64,000 bases of DNA from Anisus vortex. Lineage: Eukaryota > Mollusca > Gastropoda > Planorbidae. The stretch covers positions 27,617,731-27,681,730 of the forward strand of contig OX421500.1 in NCBI GenBank assembly GCA_949126835.1, in the 5' to 3' direction. The position numbers and the translations under genes were made by a program. The notes beneath the pieces were generated by a model. The model was not told the origin of the DNA, did no database searches, and saw nothing but the letters and a program-made list of their open reading frames with translations. Shown in pieces: positions 12,201-26,700 of the stretch (the first letter of the stretch is position 1; every line of letters begins with the position of its first letter).

Positions 12201-15200
12201 GTACAAAGCTGTACATGTACACTGATAACATAGTTGAGTGATTGTGTACAAAGCTGTACATGTACTCTGATAACATAGATACCAATCGATGATTACAAAC
12301 CGCTTCACATTAGTGCTTCTCACTGCCGACAATAGCTTTCACGTTAGTGCTTCTCACTGCCGACAATAGCTTTCACGTTAGTACTTCTCACTGCCGACAA
12401 TAGCTTTCACATTAGTACTTCTCACTGCCGACAATAGCTTTCACATTAGTACTTCTCACTGCCGACAATAGCTTTCACATTAGTACTTCTCACTGCCGAC
12501 AATAGCTTTCACATTAGTACTTCTCACTGCCGACAATAGCTTTCACATTAGTACTTCTCACTGCCGACCATAGCTTTCACATTAGTACTTCTCACTGCCG
12601 ACAATAGCTTTCACATTAGTACTTCTCAATGCCGACAATAGCTTTCACGTTAGTGCTTCTCACTGCCGACAATAGCTTTCACATTAGTGCTTCTCACTGC
12701 CGACAATAGCTTTCACATTAGTGCTTCTCACTGCCGACAATAGCTTTCACGTTAGTGCTTCTCACTGCCGACAATAGCTTTCACATTAGTACTTCTCACT
12801 GCCGACAATAGCTTTCACGTTAGTGCTTCTCACTGCCGACAATAGCTTTCACGTTAGTGCTTCTCACTGCCGACAATAGCTTTCACGTTGACATGAAAGT
12901 TAATGAACACGTAGTTCAGTTGAGAAGTCGTTAAAAATTTCTTAATTTAGTACTTTAAGAATGTGTGTAAAGTTTGGGAATTTTAAAATGACCTTAGAGT
13001 AATAGCCCTGTCAGTGTAGACTTGAAATAAGACTTGAGGTAATAATGATGAGGATGAAACTGAGTCAGGTGAGGATGTTCAACTTAAACGTCTAGACTCG
13101 CTGGATACAATGTCAATACTGTATGAAAGTACAAGTTGGTCTACTGTACTCTGAAAGTCTCTTATCTTGGACTATATTTATGGTGATTTACTTCTTGTAG
13201 AGGCCGACTGAAAACAATTTTTTGGTGTTTCGACCGAAAACGAAACCATACCGAAAGTTTTACATTTACTTTCGGCCGAAGCTGAAAGTTTCACCACACC
13301 TTCTGCCGTAACCGAAAGATAAACAGAAATTGTCAAACAAAATATTTTAAAAGACTGCACATTTTTGTGCAATATTAACTAGTTTATGGGTAATCTATAT
13401 TAAGTAAACCATATTATGTCATGAAATATACAAATGCATATACATGAATTATCTATCAGTGCATTCATAATCGAATACTCTTTAAGATTGAATAACTTAT
13501 AAGGCAATGTAAACTGTGAAGTAATCCCACACTCCATTTTTTTACATTCTTTGGGGTGATTAAATAATGCGTTTATTAATAACTTCAATTTTCTACTTCA
13601 CAAAGATTCATTCGCATCAGTTTAACTAAATGAAATTATCAATAAGCAGAGTAATGGATGCAGAACTAGCCTTGCAGTCAGAATTTTGAAAGTTAAAATA
13701 GTGTTAGATATTCGGCTGATGACCGAAAGTCAATATCAGTTTCGGCCGAAAGCGAACGGAAAGCTAACTTTTTGGTTTCGGCCGACTACGCCGAAATGGG
13801 CCATTTGCCTACTTTCGGCGCCGAAACCCGAATTTCAGTCGGCCTCTAACTTCCTGATTTGTATAATCTTTCCCCTTTTTGTACTTTTTGGTGGGATGGT
13901 GAGTGTGTGGATGTGAATGTTGGTCAGTACTGTACCATATAGAAACAACCAAAACAAATGGCTGTTGTTGGCTGTTGTAGTTGTTTTTTTTCTCTAGACA
14001 AATATATCGACCGACCGGGTTTTGTGATGGCCGTGACCTAAGAGAATGAACGACTTTGTCCAAGTAGGAATACTGTGTGTGTAACTCCAGGATGTTATCT
14101 AATCTCTTGGCACAGCTGTTGGACACGATGTTCAGTTACAAGACATTATATACGCAGTCTTTTTTTTTTTTCAAGTAGCTGTGAGTACAGTACAGTTGGG
14201 AAATGGTTGATTCACTTCACTGTTTGCGTATTCTTAGCATTTTATTGTTTGCTAGTCTCATATCTTGTCTTATGCATTACAGACGGTCCTTCTCTAGAGA
14301 ATATTATTGCGTCTTACGCTACGCCCATCCCGTGGTTTCATTCTAGTCCTACATTTCTTATATATAATGTTTTAAATGACGTTAAGTTACTGGTGTTCCT
14401 GGTTTGGGTACCTGTGCGTATTTCACCGTATTCGTACGCTGAGGCCCCAAGTACGGTGTTACGCATAATTTTGTAAGGAAAAGGGGGGGGGGGGGGGCAC
14501 GAGCATCGAAAAATTTAGCAATTAAAATATATTTTGGGGGGGGGGGGGAAATATTTTTTAAAATTGGCCAATAAGAGTGTTGTCTCTTCTGGACACAAAA
14601 AGCAGTACATAGGAGTGTGCTCATTTGAATATGTGGCGCCTTCTTTATGGAACAGTTTACATCAGACGATGAGAGAATCTGAGACAAAAGAGTCTTTTAA
14701 AAAGAACTTAAAGACCTCTCTCTTTGGTTAGTGGCTGTGTACAAATACATCTGCCACTGCAATTCACACCGAGAGCGCACTGAGCAGGCCAAATTTAATA
14801 GCATGGATAGAAGCGCTCTAAAAATGATGATTATTATTATATGCACTCAAAGTTCTCATGTGTTTGTCGTTGGTTTGTTTTGTTGTTGATTTTGGCGCTA
14901 CTAAGTTATGATTCAAAGTAAGAACATGTAGGTTAAGAGCTAATAACAAGTTTCCCTTAAATCAACTAAGGCAGGGTTGGCAACCTTTTAATAGTAGTGT
15001 GCCAAAGTAGGATTTCTAATTCATTCAGCGTGTTAAGGGTTAAGAGCATAACAGTCATCTGTTGTAATGTGTTGCATTTCAACATGGGTTAAAGTCTTCG
15101 AAATCACGACCCTCATATAATGGTATAGGTATATATTGATGTGTCATTGTCACATTCAGTCAAGTACAGTGTAATTTAATACCTCTTTGTCACATTATGT

Positions 15201-18200
15201 CAAGTACAGCGTCATTTTATACATCTTTGTCACATTCTGCTATGTACAGTGTACCTCTTCTTTGTCACGTTCTGTCAAGTACAGTGTTATTCAATACTCT
15301 TTGTCACGTTCTGACAAGTACAGTGTTATTCAATACTCTTTGTCACGTTCTGTCAAGTACAGTGTTATTCAATACTCTTTGTCACGTTCTGTCAAGTACA
15401 GTGTTATTAAATGCTCTTTGTCACGTTCTGTCAAGTACAGTGTTATTCAATACTCTTTGTCGCGTTATGTCAAGTACAGTGTTATTCAATACTCTTTGTC
15501 ACGTTCTGTCAAGTACAGTGTTATTCAATATTCTTTGTCACGTTCTGTCAAGTACAGTGTTATTCAATACTCTTTGTCACGTTCTGTCAAGTACAGTGTT
15601 ATTCAATACTCTTTGTCACGTTCTGTCAAGTACAGTGTTATTCAATACTCTTTGTCACGTTCTGACAAGTACAGTGTTATTCAATGCTCTTTGTCACGTT
15701 CTGTCAAGTACAGTGTTATTCAATGCTCTTTGTCACGTTCTGTCAAGTACAGTGTTATTCAATGCTCTTTGTCACGTTCTGTCAAGTACAGTATTATTAA
15801 ATGCTCTTTGTCACGTTCTGTCAAGTTCAGTGTTATTCAATACTCTTTGTCGCGTTCTGTCAAGTACAGTGTTATTCAATACTCTTTGTCACGTTCTGTC
15901 AAGTACAGTGTTATTCAATACTCTTTGTCGCGTTCTGTCAAGTACAGTGTTATTCAATACTCTTTGTCACGTTCTGTCAAGTACAGTGTTATTCAATACT
16001 CTTTGTCGCGTTATGTCAAGTACAGTGTTATTCAATACTCTTTGTCACGTTCTGTCAAGTACAGTGTTATTCAATATTCTTTGTCACGTTCTGTCAAGTA
16101 CAGTGTTATTCAATACTCTTTGTCACGTTCTGTCAAGTACAGTGTTATTCAATACTCTTTGTCACGTTCTGTCAAGTACAGTGTTATTCAATACTCTTTG
16201 TCACGTTCTGACAAGTACAGTGTTATTCAATGCTCTTTGTCACGTTCTGTCAAGTACAGTGTTATTCAATGCTCTTTGTCACGTTCTGTCAAGTACAGTG
16301 TTATTCAATGCTCTTTGTCACGTTCTGTCAAGTACAGTATTATTAAATGCTCTTTGTCACGTTCTGTCAAGTTCAGTGTTATTCAATACTCTTTGTCGCG
16401 TTCTGTCAAGTACAGTGTTATTCAATACTCTTTGTCACGTTCTGTCAAGTACAGTGTTATTCAATACTCTTTGTCACGTTCTGTCAAGTTCAGTGTTATT
16501 CAATACTCTTTGTCGCGTTCTGTCAAGTACAGTGTTATTCAATACTCTTTGTCACGTTCTGTCAAGTACAGTGTTATTCAATACTCTTTGTCACGTTCTG
16601 TCAAGTACAGTGTTATTCAATACTCTTTGTCACGTTCTATCAAGTACAGTGTTATTCAATACTCTTTGTCACGTTCTGTCAAGTACAGTGTTATTCAATA
16701 CTCTTTGTCACGTTCTGTCAAGTACAGTGTTATTCAATACTCTTTGTCACGTTCTGTCAAGTACAGTGTTATTCAATACTCTTTGTCACGTTCTGTCAAG
16801 TACAGTGTTATTCAATACTCTTTGTCAATTATGTCAAGTACATTTTTTTAAAGTTCCTCTTTGTCACATTCTGTCATTCAAACGTTTTTTTAGAAATGTT
16901 TTTTTCCTGTATTCGTGGACATGGTGATCTTGCGACAGCACGTCCGGATGGCGGTTCCGAAAATCTCCGGTCCGAATCTAGATTTAAACGCCGGGATGTT
17001 AAGCCCTGCCAGTTTTAGTTGTGGAAAGTAAAAATTTGGTTGGCATTGTTCTGGCCATGCAATCCTCCTTGTACGCCTTGACCAGGGAAAAACGGGTGGC
17101 CACCTGCTTGACTAATCTTATGGACTTTATACAGCTTGCATGCACTCGTGATCTTTATTCGTGTCACATGATCTTTTTGTCATTGCTGTTAGTCAACCAA
17201 AACAACACAATATTATTTGGGGGCAATCTCTGTAGCGGAGTAAATGGAAATATGTTTCATCCAGTAGACTGTTTCAATGCGTGTCATGTGACGTACAGGC
17301 TGTGGCGCATTATGGGAAGCTCTGTGTTAAAAATCACACTTGTTACTTGTTATCTCGTCGATCTGAAACACATCAGTAGTGAAGAAACGAACATGGGGGG
17401 TGGGGAGGGGGCAATGAATAGTTTAATTAAATAACAAAAAGACTATTTTTACAACAACAATAAAACAGGACTTGGGCCAAACGAGAGATTTATAATTAAA
17501 ACAACTTGAACTTTGACCTGTCTATACAACGTACTTCTTCCCCTCTAACATAATTAAGTAGGATTGTGAAACCCAACAACAGTCAGTCTACGTTTTAATG
17601 CACAATAATAGAATTTGAAAAAAAAGTAATATTTTTATTTACTTATCCTCGAACTACGTAACTACCTGTTTGTTGAAATATCTATAAACCTTTCTGTCTA
17701 TCTATTCATTTATATATAGGTCTATTATGTCTCTGAGTCTATGTATTTGTCAGTTTATGTCTGTCCATCTACCTCATCTATCTATCCATCTCTCTCTCTC
17801 TCTCTTTTAAAATAGGATTACCTATTTCGCCATTTTGCCTACGGTCAAAATTGTCTGCTTCAGTACCGGACAGTTTACATCGGTATTTCATCACACTGCA
17901 CGGTTTAAAAATGACTATAAATTAAAAAATGAACGGTCCCTTATAACAATATTCAAAATTTTCCCATGGGCGGGATACCCGGGAGGGGAAGTATGGGAAG
18001 CGACCGGTAATTTCTGAAATTGTATCTGGCAACCCGTATGTCTAAATATCTTGTTTGAATTCGGATATTTACAAAAAGGAAATTTTAAAAAAAGCAATTA
18101 TTTGGAATGAATACTAATAAAACAATTGCACCAAACCTGATCTAACTAGCAGTGGCGTAGCTAAGGGGGGGCGAGGGGGGCGGACCGCCCCGGGTGACAG

Positions 18201-20654
18201 CATATGGGGGGGTGACACTACGTCACCTCCAACAAAATTTTTCAGCCAGGCTAAGGTGCGAAAATAGTCTGAAATAGTCATGAACAATCAAAAGATCATC
18301 TATCTTGCTTGGAGAAGTAGAAAACACTGGCTTCAGGATTCCAGCTGCAAACAACCATCGATGCAGCAACCATTTCCCTGATGGAGAAAGAGAAAAAGAA
18401 GTTCAGAGACATTCTGCACCGAGTTTTATATGTGATACTCTTTTCCTTGCACGACAGAACCTATCATTTAGAGGGCATCGAGAGGATGCGTTATCATTAA
18501 ACAAAGGTAACTTCTTGGAGCTTGTTGAATTGTTATCTCACTACAGATGTAGCGTTAAGAGAACATCTTGTCAGACTCCAGCAAAGAACAGACAGTCAGG
18601 TAGTATGCTACTGAATTTACTGGTGATATCTTCGAGAAACTAGAAAACGAAGGACGAGATATTCAGTTATGTCGCGGTCAAGGGGACGATAATGCAGCAA
18701 GCATAACTGGAATCCACGGTGGTGTGCAACAAAAGATCAAAGACATTAATCCGAAGGCAATTTTTGTACCTTGTTTCAATCATTCTTTGAACCTTTGTGG
18801 CAAACATTCGTTTGCTAACAATCCGTCTTGTGTAACGTTTTTTGGAAGTCTTGAGGCGCTGTACACTTTTTTTGCTCTGTCGACCTATCGCTGGGATGTA
18901 CTAGTGAAATATACAGGTCTAACAGTGAAGAGACTGTCCACATCTCGCTGGAGTGCACATGCTGATGCAATGAAGCCAGTGATACAGAAGTTTAACCAGT
19001 TTGTGGAAGCCATTGAAGCTCTGTGTGATGTCGAAGAGAACGTCAAGACAAGAGGCGCTGCGCACAATCTGTTGCCAGCTATATGCGACTTTTCTTTCAT
19101 TTCGTTCTTGTTTTTCTGGGGTGACGTTTTACAAGAAGTCTACGTAGCACATAAGTACATGCAAACACCAGGTATTACTGTGGACATGGTTGCAACCGAA
19201 CTAAGGGCTCTCAAGGTCTTTTTGGAAGCGCAGCGTACGTAGGTTGGTGACAATGCCGTCCAGCGGCACTTGCGAAATATGAAGAACTTGATATCCCTAC
19301 AGAGAAGAGAATCATAAGAAAGAGAATATTACCAGGAGAGGGGGCGAGAGATGCTGGATTGTCATTGCAGCAGGAGACCAAGAGAGCAATGTTAGAATGT
19401 CTGGACCATTTTCATATGGAGTTAGATACGAGAGGAAAGGCAGTGAATGACATTTTGCTGACTTTTTCTGCCGTTCAGTCAGACCATATTATTTGTGCCA
19501 ACGACGAAGAAATACAGTTGTCTGTTACCAAGCTCACAGCCGTGTATGATGAGCTGACTGAAGGAGACCTTTGCCTAGAAATACCACGTTTAAGGCGACA
19601 CCTACAAGCAGCCGAAATAAACTTGGAGGAAGCCAAGCACTGGACTGTACTGCAATTCCTACGGTTTATCATCAAGTGGGACTTTGTTGAATCATTGCCA
19701 TATCTTACGCTGACTCGAACATTCTTTATGACAATATGTGTTTCTGTGGCATCGTGTGAAAGAAGTTTTTCCAAAATGAAACTTATAAAAAATTACTTCC
19801 AGTCAACCATAAGCCAGTCAAGATTGTCCGATCTGGCTGTTCTGTCCATTGAACATGAGCTTACAAGACTAGGACTATAGTGTCGAAGGACATTATTTTG
19901 GTCTGTGCGTTGCCGTGTTTTGCATTTAGATGTTCTGAAAGTGAACAGTTGTATTTTAAAAATCTTTGGATTTGAACTATTTGTTTTGTGGTATTTGATT
20001 CGGATTTTGTCTTGGATCATACATGGAAGCAGTAACGTACCGGTCAGTAGAGTAAAGTAGAGCCTAGAGGTAGAGTATGTATGAAAATTTAGCTACACCT
20101 AACCATTCAGCATAGGCTCGTGTGGGGTCACTGGGGTGACATTTGAACGGACCGCCCCGGGTGATGTTCACTCTAGCTACGCCACTGCTAACTAGTGTAG
20201 TGTAGTTGTGAGGCCGGCTAATCCTGCGGTTAGTTCACCGGACTGTCAACCGACAGGAGTTTTGGTCCAAGTGGACGTACAAATCTTCTAGAGCGCACTG
20301 GGCATGCTAAAATTAAATAGCATGGATAGAAGCGCCATATAAATAATCATTATTATTATTAGTTTTGTTTGAATGTAATTTAATTGTTCTTGTTGTAACT
20401 TGCTGACTATTTATTCATCTAACCCCCGCCTATAAATGATGTCTACATGTCTGTTTCAGGCTCCAAACATGGCAGTAGTCGCCATTCCTACATATTCCTA
20501 CAGAAGGAGCTGCCTGTACGGTTGGCCAACATTATGAAAGAGATTAACTTGCTGCCTGAAAATCTTCTCAAAATGCCAAGTGTTAAACTGGTCATCAGTT
20601 GGTACGTTCGTGTTGTTCTTTATTTCCTTCTTTCAATCTTTCTTTCACCCTATC

Positions 20655-20716
<62 letters not shown>

Positions 20717-20746
20717 CTCTCTCTCTCTCTCTTTCTCTCTCTCTCT

Positions 20747-20778
<32 letters not shown>

Positions 20779-23700
20779 GTTATTTCTTTCTCCTCTTCCT
20801 TCTCTCTCTTTTTTTCTAGCTTTCGTTCTATCTTTCTCTTACCAAAACTGTGATTACATTATTTAAAACAAGCTGTTTAAAACATGGCAGTGGTTCTCAA
20901 CCTTATTCTATTAGCGGGAGCTCTGCTTTGTTAATTAACTTTAAACCATGGCGTTCTTACCAATGTCAAAACTTTAGAATGTCGCATTTTACAACGTTGA
21001 ATCGAAAACAAACAAATAAAACAACATTTGAAAGTCTTTGCAATATATTCGCTGGGTTTCCGTATTGACGCCCACCCCATCCTCCCACCCGGATACCCAT
21101 CAGCGCCGTGGTGCATACTTTGTAAACCACAAACACAGTTTCATTGCCAGAAGTTCTTGTGTTAAGTCAGTTAAAGGAAGCACATACTTATACCACACAT
21201 ACACACACACACTCGCACAGGCTCAAACATCTGCCTTGCATTGTACTGAACGAACAAACAAGGAAACTGTCAAACGAACAAAGCAGACTATAGACTCAAG
21301 TTGTGAGTTAATTTTAAAAGTGTGATTGGCTTGTGACCAGGTCTCTTCTACTTCCTAATGTCATTGCGATCTAGAAATCTGTTGGCTTGGTGTTAGCTGG
21401 GGCTACGTGACTAAACGGTTTTGAGAAATAAATATTTTATTTTCTTTTTACTCTACAATCAGCTGATAGACCAAATTTTTGTTAATGTTCTTTTTTCTCT
21501 TTTGTGTGGGCTGTCGGTTGACCTTCATAGGAGTAAACATTTAAAGCAGGGCAAAGTTCGAGTGCTAAGTCACAGGCCGGTATGACGAGTTCATTGGTGT
21601 GACTGTCTCGCCTTTCTTTTAATTAGTCTTTAGCGGTCACTTTTTGTCTTTTCTAAAATTATTATTGTTTGTGTGTGTGTGTGTGTGTGTTTGGAGGGCC
21701 AACATAACTGACCTATATTTTTTTTTAAACGTATCTCTCGTTTAGTTTCTGAAACAGTGGCGCCGCTCTCGTTTAGTGTCTGAAACAGTGGCGTAGCTCT
21801 CGTTGGCGTAGCAAGGGTGTGGCCTGTGCACATCCCCCAAAGAACCTATATTATTATCTTTATCTGTTACAGACGCTCCTTCTATCACAGAAGGTAATGC
21901 GCCCTACGGCTTATTCGTGTTTCTTTAGTCTAGTCTTGCATTTTGATTAAGGTTTTAAATGAGGTTAAGTTGTTGGTTTTACTGGTTTGTTCAGGCAACC
22001 CATTCTTTACCCAGATGTCAATAAGAAAGAAAGTGAACTTACATAGGAACGTTTTTTAAATTAAGAGTATTGCATTAAATTGCTTTTGTGTTTAATCTTT
22101 GAATTAGAATTTAATGCTTTCTTCTTTGCCTTTCTTTTCTCTAGATTCTAGATCTAGTATTTCTGGGTTAAGTGAATGAACTATTTGGTGTTCCAGTAGT
22201 TGGTCGTGAACAATTACTTGTAATGAACTTTGGTTAAGTGAATGAACTATTTGGTGTTCCAGTAGTTGGTCGTGAATAATTACTTGTAATGAACTTTGGT
22301 TAAGTGAATGAACTATTTGGTGTTCCAGTAGTTGGTCGTGAACAATTACTTGTAATGAACTTTGGTAAAGTGAATGAACTATTTGGTGTTCCAGTAGTTG
22401 GTCGTGAACAATTACTTGTAATGAACTTTGGTTAAGTGAATGAACTATTTGGTGTTCCAGTAGTTGGTCGTGAATAATTACTTGTAATGAACTTTGGTTA
22501 AGTGAATGAACTATTTGGTGTTCCAGTAGTTGGTCGTGAACAATTACTTGTAATGAACTTTGGTTAAGTGAATGAACTATTTGGTGTTCCAGTAGTTGGT
22601 CGTGAACAATTACTTGTAATGAACTTTGGTTAAGTGAATGAACTATTTGGTGTTCCAGTAGTTGGTCGTGAACAATTACTTGTAATGAACTTTGGTTAAG
22701 TGAATGAACTATTTGGTGTTCCAGTAGTTGGTCGTGAACAATTACTTGTAATGAACTTTGGTTAAGTGAATGAACTATTTGGTGTTCCAGTAGTTAATCG
22801 TGAACAATTACTTGTAATGAACTTTGGTTAAGTGAATGAACTATTTGGTGTTCCAGTAGTTGGTCGTGAACAATTACTTGTAATGAACTTTGGTTAAGTG
22901 AATGAACTATTTGGTGTTCCAGTAGTTGGTCGTGAACAATTACTTGTAATGAACTTTGGTTAAGTGAATGAACTATTTGGTGTTCCAGTAGTTGGTCGTG
23001 AACAATTACTTGTAATGAACTTTGGTTAAGTGAATGAACTATTTGGTGTTCCAGTAGTTGGTCGAGAATAATTACTTGTAATGAACTTTGGTTAAGTGAA
23101 TGAACTATTTGGTGTTCCAGTAGTTGGTCGTGAACAATAACTTGTAATGAACTTTGGTTAAGTGAATGAACTATTTGGTGTTCCAGTAGTTGGTCGTGAA
23201 CAATTACTTGTAATGAACTTTGGTTAAGTGAATGAACTATTTGGTGTTCCAGTAGTTGGTCGTGAACAATTACTTGTAATGAACTTTGGTTAAGTGAATG
23301 AACTATTTGGTGCTCCAGTAGTAGGTCGGGAATAATTACTTGTAATGAACTTTGGTTAAGTGAATGAACTATTTGGTGTTCCAGTAGTTGGTCGTGAACA
23401 ATTACTTGTAATGAACTTTGGTTAAGTGAATGAACTATTTGGTGTTCCAGTAGTTGGTCGTGAACAATTACTTGTAATGAACTTTGGTTAAGTGAATGAA
23501 CTATTTGGTGTTCCAGTAGTTGGTCGTGAACAATTACTTGTAATGAACTTTGGTTATTTGAATGAACTATTTGGTGTTCCAGTAGTAGGTCGGGAATAAT
23601 TACTTGTAATGAACTTTGGTTAAGTGAATGAACTATTTGGTTTTCCAGTAGTTGGTCGTGAACAATTACTTGTAATGAACTTTGGTTAAGTGAATGAACT

Positions 23701-26700
23701 ATTTGGTGTTCCAGTAGTTGGTCGTGAACAATTACTTGTAATGAACTTTGGTTAAGTGAATGAACTATTTGGTGTTCCAGTAGTTGGTCGTGAACAATAA
23801 CTTGTAATGAACTTTGGTTAAGTGAATGAACTATTTGGTGTTCCAGTAGTTGGTCGTGAACAATTACTTGTAATGAACTTTGGTTAAGTGAATGAACTAT
23901 TTGGTGTTCCAGTAGTTGGTCGTGAACAATTACTTGTAATGAACTTTGGTTAAGTGAATGAACTATTTGGTGTTCCAGTAGTTGGTCGTGAACAATTACT
24001 TGTAATGAACTTTGGTTAAGTGAATGAACTATTTGGTGTTCCAGTAGTTGGTCGTGAACAATTACTTGTAATGAACTTTGGTTAAGTGAATGAACTATTT
24101 GGTGTTCCAGTAGTTGGTCGTGAACAATTACTTGTAATGAACTTTGGTTAAGTGAATGAACTATTTGGTGCTCCAGTAGTAGGTCGGGAATAATTACTTG
24201 TAATGAGCTTTGGTTAAGTGAATGAACTATTTGGTGTTCCAGTAGTTGGTCGGGAATAATTACTTGTAATGAACTTTGGTTAAGTGAATGAACTATTTGG
24301 TGTTCCAGTAGTTGGTCGTGAACAATTACTTGTAATGAACTTTGGTTAAGTGAATGAACTATTTGGTGTTCCAGTAGTTGGTCGTGAATAATTACTTGTA
24401 ATGAACTTTGGTTAAGTGAATGAACTATTTGGTGTTCCAGTAGTTGGTCGTGAACAATTACTTGTAATGAACTTTGGTTAAGTGAATGAACTATTTGGTG
24501 TTCCAGTAGTTGGTCGTGAACAATTACTTGTAATGAACTTTGGTTAAGTGAATGAACTATTTGGTGTTCCAGTAGTTGGTCGTGAATAATTACTTGTAAT
24601 GAACTTTGGTTAAGTGAATGAACTATTTGGTGTTCCAGTAGTTGGTCGTGAACAATTACTTGTAATGAACTTTGGTTAAGTGAATGAACTATTTGGTGTT
24701 CCAGTAGTTGGTCGTGAACAATTACTTGTAATGAACTTTGGTTAAGTGAATGAACTATTTGGTGTTCCAGTAGTTGGTCGTGAACAATTACTTGTAATGA
24801 ACTTTGGTTAAGTGAATGAACTATTTGGTGTTCCAGTAGTTGGTCGTGAACAATTACTTGTAATGAACTTTGGTTAAGTGAATGAACTATTTGGTGTTCC
24901 AGTAGTTAATCGTGAACAATTACTTGTAATGAACTTTGGTTAAGTGAATGAACTATTTGGTGTTCCAGTAGTTGGTCGTGAACAATTACTTGTAATGAAC
25001 TTTGGTTAAGTGAATGAACTATTTGGTGTTCCAGTAGTTGGTCGTGAACAATTACTTGTAATGAACTTTGGTTAAGTGAATGAACTATTTGGTGTTCCAG
25101 TAGTTGGTCGTGAACAATTACTTGTAATGAACTTTGGTTAAGTGAATGAACTATTTGGTGTTCCAGTAGTTGGTCGAGAATAATTACTTGTAATGAACTT
25201 TGGTTAAGTGAATGAACTATTTGGTGTTCCAGTAGTTGGTCGTGAACAATAACTTGTAATGAACTTTGGTTAAGTGAATGAACTATTTGGTGTTCCAGTA
25301 GTTGGTCGTGAACAATTACTTGTAATGAACTTTGGTTAAGTGAATGAACTATTTGGTGTTCCAGTAGTTGGTCGTGAACAATTACTTGTAATGAACTTTG
25401 GTTAAGTGAATGAACTATTTGGTGCTCCAGTAGTAGGTCGGGAATAATTACTTGTAATGAACTTTGGTTAAGTGAATGAACTATTTGGTGTTCCAGTAGT
25501 TGGTCGGGAATAATTACTTGTAATGAACTTTGGTTAAGTGAATGAACTATTTGGTGTTCCAGTAGTTGGTCGTGAACAATTACTTGTAATGAACTTTGGT
25601 TAAGTGAATGAACTATTTGGTGCTCCAGTAGTAGGTCGGGAATAATTACTTGTAATGAACTTTGGTTAAGTGAATGAACTATTTGGTGTTCCAGTAGTTG
25701 GTCGTGAACAATTACTTGTAATGAACTTTGGTTAAGTGAATGAACTATTTGGTGCTCCAGTAGTAGGTCGTGAATAATTACTTGTAATGAACTTTGGTTA
25801 AGTGAATGAACTATTTGGTGTTCCAGTAGTTGGTCGGGAATAATTACTTGTAATGAACTTTGGTTAAGTGAATGAACTATTTGGTGTTCCAGTAGTTGGT
25901 TGTGAACAATTACTTGTAATGAACTTTGGTTAAGTGAATGAACTATTTGGTGTTCCAGTAGTTGGTCGTGAACAATTACTTGTAATGAACTTTGGTTAAG
26001 TGAATGAACTATTTGGTGTTCCAGTAGTTGGTCGTGAACAATTACTTGTAATGAACTTTGGTTAAGTGAATGAACTATTTGGTGTTCCAGTAGTTGGTCG
26101 TGAACAATTACTTGTAATGAACTTTGGTTAAGTGAATGAACTATTTGGTGTTCCAGTAGTTGGTCGTGAACAATTACTTGTAATGAACTTTGGTTATTTG
26201 AATGAACTATTTGGTGTTCCAGTAGTAGGTCGGGAATAATTACTTGTAATGAACTTTGGTTAAGTGAATGAACTATTTGGTTTTCCAGTAGTTGGTCGTG
26301 AACAATTACTTGTAATGAACTTTGGTTAAGTGAATGAACTATTTGGTGTTCCAGTAGTTGGTCGTGAACAATTACTTGTAATGAACTTTGGTTAAGTGAA
26401 TGAACTATTTGGTGTTCCAGTAGTTGGTCGTGAACAATAACTTGTAATGAACTTTGGTTAAGTGAATGAACTATTTGGTGTTCCAGTAGTTGGTCGTGAA
26501 TAATTACTTGTAATGAACTTTGGTTAAGTGAATGAACTATTTGGTGTTCCAGTAGTTGGTCGTGAACAATTACTTGTAATGAACTTTGGTTAAGTGAATG
26601 AACTATTTGGTGTTCCAGTAGTTGGTCGTGAACAATTACTTGTAATGAACTTTGGTTAAGTGAATGAACTATTTGGTGTTCCAGTAGTTGGTCGTGAATA

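Larger units (their letters stand above)
6252..20459 (+). other. PDK: PDK intron 1 (14.2 kb), repeat-filled
   Basis: The intron runs from GT at 6252 to AG at 20458-20459. It holds the 44-, 57-, 34- and 39-bp arrays, MITEs at 8705 and 13198, a LINE remnant, a complete-ended hAT element and a SINE, all listed separately. Bases 6252-7144 contain only AT-rich sequence. Confidence 0.88.

Noticed and set aside
15187..16927. Reading frames of 554 and 576 codons
   Set aside because: They are the 39-bp array read in two overlapping frames; the product is a perfect 13-residue period with no domain, and a third frame is open too.
20447..20866. 139-codon frame with a Ser/Leu tail as a separate gene
   Set aside because: Its first third is PDK exon 2; the rest is the (CT)n tract of intron 2.
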